From assembly GCA_025618425.1 (NCBI GenBank), contig CM046835.1:18468495-18532494 (forward strand): DNA of 64,000 nt, in the 5' to 3' direction. Numbering within the stretch: position 1 is the first letter of the stretch; the number at the start of each line of letters is the position of its first letter. The notes beneath the pieces are model-generated. The model had not been told where the DNA came from. It made no database searches and worked only from the letters and a program-made list of their open reading frames with translations. Shown piece by piece: positions 54,900-64,000 of the stretch. The translations under genes were made by a program, and so were the position numbers. The stretch is from Heliocidaris tuberculata. Lineage: Eukaryota > Echinodermata > Echinoidea > Camarodonta > Echinometridae.

Positions 54900-55269
54900 A
54901 GGCGAATTATGTTTGTATCATATACAAAGGTATGACCTGTATTATATAAAACCTGTTTTCAACTTGGACTTTAGCCTCGATTATCCTTTACTGTTCTGAC
55001 CAAAACACATTTGATTTATAGTTTTAATCGCTTTATACCAAATCTGTCAAGCTTGTCAAACACTCCAAACAAATATCACAACAAGTTATTTTTGCCAACT
55101 GTGCTCTGACGCAAACTCGGCTAGAAATATTGCATTAAAATTTGGGGAAAACCCAAAAGACGTCAACACAAAGTGCTATACTTGTTTACATTTAGTAATA
55201 CACAAATCGTCATTTTGATGTAAAAAATATGAAGCAGCATCTCAAATACTTCAATATAGTTTGGCTTAC

Positions 55270-55316
<47 letters not shown>

Positions 55317-56990
55317 AATCACATTTATAAAATATATACAAATACTTTTACAAACTCTTCAAAATATACTTAAAGCATAACTCGATATACTTATTCTTGA
55401 AAATAGACAATTTAGCAGTTATAGGCCAAAAGAGGGATCTTTTATCATTTTTGGGTCAATTACAAAACACTTCACATAATCAACAGTGTACAATCTTGAT
55501 CAAGGTTGAAAGAACTGCTCATAGAAAAGAACAAACAATGAAGGTCAGTTAGTAAATTTCATATTTAAAAATAAAACACGTCGTATTTTAACACGTCAAC
55601 TTCACATTGACCCCCTATATTTGTGAGTAGGAAATTTCGCTCAGTAATGAACAGAAATCTATCAAAAATTGATTCCACAGTAGCCTTTTTGTGTGTAAAT
55701 CTTATTTGAATAAGAGTGGCTGTCAAAAATGTTTAAAAATCATCTCTGTGTCAGCTAGCTTTACATGTATACGCAGCAGTACAATAACATTGAAAATCTC
55801 AAGCAGTTTTATTCTAAGAAATTTCTACAACGATTCACGTGTATACTGGCAGTGTAGATGGCTGAAGCTTTTTGTGTAATGATTTTCTTTTCCAAATCTA
55901 GTCTGTTAAACCTTTACTAGTCTTTTAAGATTATGCAAAACAATGATATGTATCAATTTTGGTAGCCTCTTGTGAAATGCCACATTGATTGTAGAAGCAA
56001 ACAGCAAAATAGATAATCTCCGTCGATTCAGCCTTTTCCTCTGGCTACAGCTTATAACTTCAGTTTACAAATCGTGTTTTTCATGTTTTTAGTCTGCCCT
56101 CAATATCGTCCTAGTCAGGTTTAATCATCCACTTCCCATCAGCTGAAACATTTCTCTGTGTTACATTTTATTAATCCTAGTGTCTTTGTGATATTATTTC
56201 GTGCAACGATTCATGCAACTTTGACTGGTCGCATTAATTCACACGAGGTTAAAGTCTGGTCAACTTCATTGATCACTAGAAATTGATCTGGAGCCTATAT
56301 CCCCTAATATGAGTATGTATATGAAGGGATTTACACAAAAATGCTTGTTTTTCTCTTCTATTTTTTGTTTGTTGTTGTTGACATTTTAGAATCTGCCTTA
56401 GTAAGTAATTATTCAATAAATTATCTTTTGCAAGCCAATGTTATTTAATGATTTAATTTTTGTTTTCTTTGATATGCTAATGTTTTTATTGTTTTTCCTA
56501 AATATGTGATAAAAATAAAACTATTTTCTATTCTATCTTCTATATTCTATCTTTTTGATAGAAAAACTACATGTGAAGTAAATACCCTGTTCTAAAAATT
56601 AATTTACGAATTCCATTCCGTTATGACTCCACAAAATCACGATCGCGATGATAAAATTATTTTCGAATTTTCGAATCTGCTAATGCCACTTTAAAATCAA
56701 ACTGATTTCCATTTTATTACTAAACCGAACATAAAATATGGCGTGTTATCTGACAATATAATCGTTCCTGAAACTCAGTATTAAAGACATACGGTTAACA
56801 TAGTAGTGAAAGCCTGACCGCGACAACATCAAAGTTCTGTAACAAAATATGCGACTGTTTTTTAAACTTTTTTTCTGTATACTCTCCAAATAATCCAATA
56901 CATTTAGGACCCAAAGGTGAACAATGACAAGGCCACTTCTTGATAGTGGAATTTTACAAAAAAGATATTTCCTTTTCCATTCTGTCCTAT
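54900..56990. other. AT-rich DNA, no gene seen
   Basis: Only a (TA)n run (55271-55309) and an (TTCTA)n-like patch near 56523-56560 stand out. No recognisable exon on either strand. Confidence 0.5.
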
Positions 56991-56999
56991 TGAAATGTA

Positions 57000-57187
57000 T
57001 GTAATGATGATGATTGTATTTACCCTATGCTCAGAAACAGTGTGTAATTGTAGTTAAGCAACTGGGGACCTCCAGTTTTAAGTCCTATCTCAGGGACTTG
57101 GTAATTGAGGATATATGCCTTACCAAGAGGCACTAGTGCATCAGTTACGAGACCACTGCAGCTCTGCTACTGAGCCATCACGCCTTT
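57000..57187 (-). mobile_element. tRNA-headed SINE, minus strand
   Basis: Reading from 57187 down: GGCGTGATGGCTCAGTAGCA (A-box-like), CTCGTAACTGATGCA, then GATAGGACTTAAAACTGGAG, the same body motif as GGATAGGACGTTAAATGGAG in the SINE at 4870-5260. The end is (ATC)n-rich. Confidence 0.65.
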
Positions 57188-57237
57188 TTAGGTAGGTTCT
57201 TCTGACCAAATCTGCAGCCGTAATAATCTTGCGTTTC

Positions 57238-58129
57238 TTACAACAATCCCATGGTAGTTGCAACTGCGGTTGCGTTAGTGGGGTCTATCGGGATCGGAAC
57301 CAGATCACAGCTCCCCGGAGCGACGTGTGGCAGGAATCCCATGAGACCTGAGCTAAGCATCATGGTAGCTGGAAGGGTCACTACCCAAGCAAAGAAGATC
57401 CCCGAGAAGAGAGGCCAGTCAACGGCCTTACGTGTTCTCAGCCAGCCTACGCCGCAGACGGAGCCAACCTAACAATGGGTGGTGGAGATAGGGATACCGA
57501 GGTTGGAAGCGAGAAGCACCGTCGAGGCAGATCCAAGCTCGACACAGAAGCCACTGAAAGAAGAATTAGGTAATAGATTTTATAGAAGTTACAAGTACAA
57601 GTATAAATTCCCTCTGATTGCTCAAAAATGGCTATACCAATTAAATCTTAGCTAACATAACCTGATACCGTTCGTTTAAATTGCGTCACGCTCCCCTTCG
57701 TTCATCTTATACATCACGAGGAATGACAACTATTTTACTACAAATATCACAACCTCTTGTACCATTATTTTACCATTTTAGCATTTTGACTCTACTCGAA
57801 ATTCAAATTTTCTCCCACATGTTCGACTGCCAACAATTTTGAGGATTGAATTTTAATCTTTTAATATTGAATTTCATTCAAATCATGACATACATTGTTC
57901 AAAATGAATCATATCTTAAATGACAATATTTAAATCGACTTTCTCTGACGGGGTCATGGGAGTGAGATCTTCTCCTATTGTCTTGATAACACGACGACCG
58001 AATAGGAAGAGACCCAATGAGATGCCAGCACCACCGTAGAGAAGGATCCAGACAGGGGTAACAGTCTCCTGGTTCACTGAACCGGTAGTAAAGATGACCC
58101 AGATACTGATCAATGGACCTATTGCGTTG
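57238..58129 (-). pseudogene. SLC20 (PiT) sodium-phosphate cotransporter, broken two-exon tail
   Basis: The exon at 58129 to about 57945 encodes [56 protein letters not shown], a region highly conserved in SLC20 transporters. The exon at 57553-57238 continues with GFCVELGSASTVLLASNLGI, PISTTHC and GSVCGVGWLRTRKAVDW, LFSGIFFAWVVTLPA. In the second exon a TAG (57469-57471) stands where the family has Lys after THC. The donor of the first exon also looks lost (AGAAAGTC where GT is expected). No earlier exon of this 9-12-helix protein is visible. I read it as a partial, decayed duplicate of a functional gene elsewhere. Confidence 0.82.
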
Positions 58130-58496
58130 CTGTTTACAAAAGAGAAAGAAAACAGTTATGGCTAAATTGTAAATTTATACGGATAGGCGCGTATTCTAAA
58201 CATGCTAAAAGGCAGACTAAATAGTTTACCATTCAAGGAGCGCAAAATGTCTTTTTTTTAAATTCTGTACAAATTACTGTAATTCTCTAAAAACAAATGA
58301 ATGAAAGAAATTAATCCAGGCTTGAAATAAAAATGAGAAAATTAACTTCATAAGACATGATTTTTTTTTGTTGTTGTTGTTCATTTATATTACAGAATTG
58401 TGGGATAAAGAGGTTGACAGTTGGCGCTCCATAAATCAGTGAACTATGTCTTCCTACTTAGTCCGGGTTAAACCTAGACTAATGTTAGTACCACTA

Positions 58497-58610
58497 GCGT
58501 AGCTGAGGGGGGGGGGGGCAGGGGGGCAGAGTGCCCCCCCCCCCTGACAACTTTTCCTCGATTTGTTTTTGTTTTTTTTAGTTTTTTTTTTAGTTTTTTT
58601 TTTTTGCTTG
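58497..58610. repeat. G/C-run repeat and T-runs
   Basis: G run, AGAGTGCCCCCC and then T-rich runs. Related to the dispersed element at 49990-50110 by its CTAGCGTAGCTGAGGGG lead-in. Confidence 0.6.
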
Positions 58611-58993
58611 TTAGAGAACTATGGAGGGAAATATCTGATATGGGTCCAAGTATGATATTCAAGGGAACTTTTATTGTCGTATTTGAATTTCATTTTGCAA
58701 ATGAGCAAGAAAGTGTAGCGGTCGAGTCATCAGTTCTTTGAAACGCTATTCGTTGGTTTTCTTTTACTATATATTTAGACAAGGAAGTATAGTAAAAGGA
58801 TTTGTTAATTGTGCAAGGCAGTTTGATTCGCCTAGCAGATGGAGATTAGCATAATATCTATCGCATGTTTTGATATTTTAAGCTTTATCTCTTTAATACA
58901 TATTTTATCTATGTTTATGAAAGCAAAGTAATATCAAATTTGTCTTTACCACTAACCCCCTACGCCATTGATCCTTTCTGTGAAATTGAAACA

Positions 58994-59276
58994 TAAAGGG
59001 CCGGTCTCATTTGGCAGATAACGATAACGATAACTATACCTAAATTATTGCCTATAAATCGTTCCTAGAATGTACTCCTGAAGTTTGTGTGAAAAGGTAG
59101 TGCCTTTCGGTGTTGCAGATCCCATATAATTCATCACTGCTGTAAACTTTTAGCATCGATTTTCTCGGATCGGTGGCGTCTCAACACCGATATGCAATAC
59201 ATTTTCCACAAAAACTTTACGATACCGATTTTGGAACGCTTTCTAGTCATCGCCAAGTTGGGCTGGCCCTTTACCA
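58994..59276. mobile_element. MITE with TAAAGGGCCGG ends
   Basis: The left end TAAAGGGCCGGTCTCATTTG and right end CAAGTTGGGCTGGCCCTTTA are imperfect inverted repeats of about 20 bases, with GATAACGATAACG just inside the left end. Same family as 48291-48560. Confidence 0.6.
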
Positions 59277-59279
59277 TGT

Positions 59280-59520
59280 TTACCCAACCGTGAAACCTAA
59301 CCCTAACCTTAACCATGTTAACACAGATTACACTACCTTATCTGCCACAATACAGGTCCCATTGTACAACAATGTCCTGATCATCGCTAAGGCTCCGGCG
59401 AAAACTGACACTTACCGAATTACACTAACCGAATTCTTAACTTCTTAAACACTTTACTTAACCTTAACCCTAAACCTTAACCTTATCTAAATCTCAGTTA
59501 GAACCCTTACTCGTACCCTA
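59280..59520. repeat. Degenerate CCCTAA-like repeats
   Basis: AACCTAACCCTAACCTTAACC at about 59293 and CTTAACCTTAACCCTAAACC at about 59458, with unrelated sequence between. Likely decayed, interstitial telomere-like units or a chance purine/pyrimidine repeat. Confidence 0.5.
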
Positions 59521-60907
59521 TCTCTTTGACCAAATAAAGCCCGGAACAATTGTCGCCGGAACATAATTATATCAGAGCACCCGATGAGGCAACCCTGAGT
59601 ACATTAAAGATTAAGATTCAATTAAATTTGAATAAATAAAAGGAAATCTAATCGTTGTAGAACGAAATGGGGTTTGAAAAGGATAAAGATAAAATGGTCT
59701 GATAAATACCTTCATCTTATACAGGACTGGACAGACGCCCCACAAAAAGAGCGTACATTTAAAAAAAAAGTTGCATGATTAATATTTCACCCACCAAACA
59801 TACGACCAAAATAAAACAATGCTAAAAATTACTGAAATGATTTACAAACATGCAACAAACACGTCTGTTATATTTTTGAAATGAGAAGACTTTATTTCGT
59901 TAAGGTTCTCTTTTCAACTATAGAAGCATAAAACAAAGGTATTAAAATTGTCCCAGGAAATTCGAGTAATTTAACAAGATACGTTAAATGACAAGATACG
60001 TTATGGTTGCTCACTGATTGTTTGGAAGAAAAGCTACTTATTGCATATTAATGAATAAATAATACGATTAAAGTTTTTCATTTGTGGAAAGTCCCAATTC
60101 TGCACTTGACAACACAATGCAAATAGTACATGTATCTCAAGAAGATAATCTTATCAGAGTTATACTCAGTACATGTGATATGGGAATTATTTAAGGCTGT
60201 TATGACCCGCATCTGTAAGAATAGGCATACCGAAATCCTGGATCTAAATTGAAATCCCATTTTGCTTGCAATGTACTTTGATATTAAATGAAGATTTCGC
60301 AGAGGACTTTTTAAAGGTTATGTAGTCTTTTTTTTTTTCTTGTTAAACTTATCTTATTATTTTTTTTTTTCAATATTGTTAGGCAGCAAGTATTGTTAAA
60401 ATGTTGACATAGTCTAAATTTCTTTAATCGCTTTGGAGGATAATTGGGTTGATCTACATGTATATTCAAAATCTTCATGTATAATAGGCATTATGAGAGT
60501 GAGAGAGGGTGAGGGAATAAGAGCTTATTCTCTTTGAAGGCTCTTAGAAGTTTCCACTAAGTTAAAACATTGTGTCAGAATCCTCTGATTTATGCAAAAA
60601 AATGAGAAATGTATCGTCAGTGCTAATTTATGCAAAAAACAGAAATGTGTCGTCAATGCTAACTTCAAGTTAATTCATTTTTTGACCTGTTATCTATAGA
60701 TCCCCTGGCAAATTTTTCCACTGTAAGCTCGCTTCGACTAAAGTGGTGGAAATGAAAGGAAAATTAAAATCGTTTCCTCATGCAACGATGTAAATGAAGC
60801 ACTGATTGAATGTAAATGTATACAATAAGTGGATTTTGACACATTCTCTGACAATTTTGTCTTATTTGATAATTTGGTCTCGCAACTATCCCCTTCCAAA
60901 AATACAG

Positions 60908-61780
60908 ACATTGATGGCTATCAATGCGCTGGACATAGAACGTCCATGGGACCTCTTACTCATCGCACATATGGCCAATCAGTGGAACGCGTCTCAGACC
61001 TTCAGTCTACGTTCTGATAAGGTAACGCCACTAAACTTACCAGGTGGCCACACCTTGATTCAGTTCTGTAGTGGCGTCATGGAAGAATATGGAGGATTCG
61101 ATTTTGATTTCTATGCCATATCTGTAAATGGTAAGTTGTTGTTATTTTATTTTTAATTCCGAGGAAACAAGAAATGTAGCTAACATTATACTTGTTAACG
61201 AGTAGACGAAGGGAAGCTGTGGGAGACAAGTTGACTTCTTATACGCGTGTATGTACATTAACTCAACTGAAATTAAACAAATTTAATCGTTGATATGCGT
61301 AAAACAAAGAATCTGAATTATGTGCTGTAATTGGTGCCATCATCCTAGAATTAATATCAGTCCAAGTATGAGATTAAATGTGATACACAAACATTGACCA
61401 TTTGCAAATTAAAACTTTCAGTTACAGAAACGGATGAAACATCGACGTTATACATATGTAAATCTGGGATGCAGTCGATCACCTTATTGGCAAGATGTGA
61501 TGGTATCGTTGACTGCCACGATTATTCTGATGAAACTGGATGCGGAGGTAAGAAAAAGATGCAGAGAAACTAATATGGAAGAGGCATTTCTGTTATATCA
61601 TAGAGGCAATCAATGGGTCACTTTCGTCATTTAACGTAAGTAATATTCATCGGGCATTTTCCCGTGAAAAAACTGCATTTTTTTTTTTACAGTGTACGCG
61701 GCATACGCTGGCTAAAACGCCAAGGTGTGACAGCTACATTAAGGACCTTTGTTTTTTTGCTTGTGACAGTCTATGGAGTT

Positions 61781-61820
<40 letters not shown>

Positions 61821-63656
61821 GGAGGAGGGCGCTCTAACAAAATACCTTAAAGGAGAATTAACCCTAGAATATAAATGTACTTATGTTCAAAGGTGTAATA
61901 TATTCTTAATCATTGGCCTGTATCACTTTAGATATAAAATATCAGAAAAGGGTTTAAATCAAGACATTCTAGCACACGGTATCATCTGCTAACACTTTAC
62001 ATGGGGGCTGCCATTTTCTTGATGATATGGAGTTGTACATGAACCATTAGAAACCGCTTCGGTCACGAAGATATATTTAATCCTAGAGCTAAATTGCTTC
62101 TCTTCGTTACAAAAAAATCCCAATATATGATGGAAAATACATAACAGGTGTATACATATATTCTAAAATTTGAAATTTATAGATTTCTTTTTAAATTCTC
62201 TGGTTTTGCTAAATAGAAATCGATTTATTGAGCTTGCCTGGCGGAGCAGAACATAATTTAAACAACGCGCATTCTGACTATTGAAGTCCAATATCTCAGA
62301 GCAGGTGAATGCATAGTTTGTCACTATTTACGCTCGGGAAAGTTATCAACCATAAATTTGAATTAATTTTCTCCGTCGCGTACGTCATAGTATCAAGAAA
62401 ATAGATTTAAATTTAGTGAAATAGTACTTTTCAAAGAAATATAAAACACTTTTTCGTTTTTAAAATATATGCAAATAGCTGTTAAATATTTAAAATCTCA
62501 AATGGGATTTTGTATAAAGAAGAAAGACAATTTTGCATTCGGATTAAAAAAATCAATATGTACAGATCAATAAAATGGCAGCCCCCAGGTATCGCTAGCA
62601 GACGATAAATATTGCTGAGAAAATCTTGATTTATACCCATTTCGTATATTTTAATGCAAAACTACATAGGACAAAAAGAAGGAATAGATTACGTCTTTGA
62701 ATATAAGCACATTTATATTTTGAGGTTAATTCCCCTTTAAGTCGCCCCATTTAGTATTCCTGAATATCCTCGAATGACTGAACTGAAAGTATTCTCATTT
62801 GTAATCAGATTGCACTGCATCGTCATTTGTGTGCCGTGACAGTGACATCTGATTATCACCGGACCTGCAATGTGACGGACTTGTAGACTGTCCTCTAGGG
62901 GACGATGAAGATAAATGTCGTAAGTAACACGAAAATTTCGCTACGAGAGGAAAACCAAACGTAACCTTTATCGATAATTAATCAATAACCACATTATTAC
63001 CATTATTAACTGAAACCTCAACGAAGCTATAAAATGTGATCTCCAATTCTGTTTCCGTTGGTTTATTTATGTTTGAATACGGCCTGTCTATACAAATGTG
63101 CGTTCAACTAGTCTTAGCACTCAGTGGAGGTCCAATATGGATTATTTACTATACGTAACAGGGTTTACTTGTATAATAAAGTGTCATTTTCCCCCCTGAA
63201 TTTCGGGCATGACCAGTATCAATTTCTTTCAAGTATTTCTGTAAAATTTATCACTGAAGTACTCATCTTTGGATTTGCCTCTCAGCTGTTTAACCATAAG
63301 TGAATCAAATATGCGAACCCATCAATTGGACCAATTGGCGTGATCGTTTTTCTAGCAATAGCATTTGCTCCGATCAATGATTTTTCTTTTATATATTATA
63401 TATAATTTCATTGCAATGAGCAATATCAGAGTTTTTATATTCCTTTAATCTTTTTTTCCCTTTTAATCTTTATGTCGACAGACATTTTAAAGTGTCCTCT
63501 AGGCTGTTTCTGTAGTGAGTCTCCATACAATGATCGTCATGGACCTCTCCAACCTTCGTGTGGGGGCTACTCTGAATGGCAACCAATGTGGATCAACTGT
63601 ACACACGGATGGAACCAAGAGTATGCCAGATCAATCACCAAAACGGCTATTTTGTT
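60908..63656 (+). CDS. CUB-LDLa-LDLa-LRRNT receptor, internal exons, gene continues past window
   Basis: Four plus-strand exons have GT-AG borders and matching phases: 60908-61130 (CUB domain part, ending EYGGFDFDFYAISVN), 61422-61547 (LDLa), 62809-62919 (LDLa) and 63482-63656 (LRR N-terminal cap with CPLGCFC and later cysteines). Both LDLa exons are bounded by phase-1 introns, as is usual for shuffled modules. LDLa 1 has the calcium-site core CDGIVDCHDYSDE but lacks Cys1 and Cys3. LDLa 2 has CDGLVDC and DEDKC but an in-frame TGA at 62850-62852 where Cys3 belongs. The domain order fits GRL101-type LRR GPCRs of invertebrates; the LRRs and helices would lie to the right of the window, and the N-terminus to the left of 60908 was not found. 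If the TGA is real, the gene is broken or uses recoding. Confidence 0.75.
61762..61817. repeat. Long T-run
   Basis: A T homopolymer of over 30 bases within the intron between the two LDLa exons. Confidence 0.95.
61845..62741. mobile_element. Long-TIR element between the LDLa exons
   Basis: The left arm CCTTAAAGGAGAATTAACCC...AATATAAATGTACTTATGTT and right arm AAGCACATTTATATTTTGAG...GGTTAATTCCCCTTTAAG are reverse complements over about 60 bases. Pairing resumes further in (GGGGGCTGCCATTTT at about 62002 with AAAATGGCAGCCCCC at about 62573). About 0.9 kb, no coding sequence. Confidence 0.85.
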
Positions 63657-64000
63657 GTGAGTTTCAATTAACTTATCAACAATTTCATTATTTATTTCAA
63701 GGTGTTTACCAAAATAGTCTGGTTCCTTTATGTGGGGGCCCATGTTTCCTATACATTCTGAATATTAGCTTTAGATGTTGTTTCTATGAAGAAATATCGG
63801 ATGTTTATATAATCATGTATTAAACCGAAATTGCACTCGGGATAAAGAAAAGGAGACTTGTGGTAAACATAAAAGTCGACACACACAAGTTCTGCCCCTT
63901 TTAAAAATATTTTCGGGGGGGGGGGGTCAAATAGGAATTCTTTTACCCCTGTCAGTTCTCTGAGAGGTATTGTATTTTATTCCAATGTATTATTGCATCA
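63657..64000. other. Intron and right edge, no further exon seen
   Basis: A G run at 63915-63926. No LRR exon was recognised before the window ends, so the receptor gene is cut by the window. Confidence 0.6.

Noticed and set aside
59280..59520. Chromosome end
   Set aside because: The CCCTAA-like units are few and irregular, and coding sequence continues on both sides.
62850..62852. Firm selenoprotein call
   Set aside because: A single TGA at a cysteine position without any SECIS evidence is more simply a nonsense mutation or sequence error.

Overview
This is an AT-rich, intron-rich and repeat-dense metazoan nuclear scaffold. The likely source is a marine deuterostome, most plausibly an echinoderm. 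That is an inference from the CUB/LDLa/LRR-type receptor genes, the rhodopsin-like receptor of the relaxin/LGR type, the Ngaro-like tyrosine-recombinase retrotransposon and the many tRNA-headed SINEs; no species can be fixed from sequence alone. Most long open frames are shadows or repeats, and the real genes are split into short exons with GT-AG borders.

Layout. 1-2441 is a near-identical copy of 38922-41367, carries three minus-strand exons of a GTPase gene, and ends in an exact 500-N gap (2442-2941). 4140-9974 (+) is the 3' half (8 exons, 336 codons) of a mitofusin-like GTPase paralogue whose GTPase-domain exons are absent. 10-14 kb holds only repeats. 14406-14475 (+) is a probable signal-peptide exon and 17102-18179 (+) a complete seven-helix exon of an LGR/relaxin-receptor-like GPCR, followed by a 430-bp tandem duplication that repeats helix 7.

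23325-47007 (-) is the centrepiece. I could assemble 16 exons with compatible phases into one 2,118-nt frame (705 aa) for a mitofusin-related dynamin-superfamily GTPase. It has G1 to G4 motifs and a long helical stalk collinear with mitofusin HR1, but no recognisable double transmembrane hairpin. A Ngaro-like retroelement (about 33.5-38 kb, same strand) sits in its intron 9, and LINE, SINE and inverted-repeat elements fill the other introns.

48-57 kb is a repeat field (LINE 3' fragments, hairpin elements, purine- and pyrimidine-rich tracts). 57238-58129 (-) is a broken two-exon tail of a sodium-phosphate cotransporter (SLC20/PiT). 60908-63656 (+) is the middle of a CUB-LDLa-LDLa-LRRNT receptor gene that runs off the window; one LDLa exon has an in-frame TGA where a conserved cysteine codon is expected.

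The two GTPase loci are diverged paralogues with matched exon structure over eight exons and they converge on each other. The GPCR exon lies between them. The ectodomain gene at the right end belongs to a related receptor class but is a separate gene.
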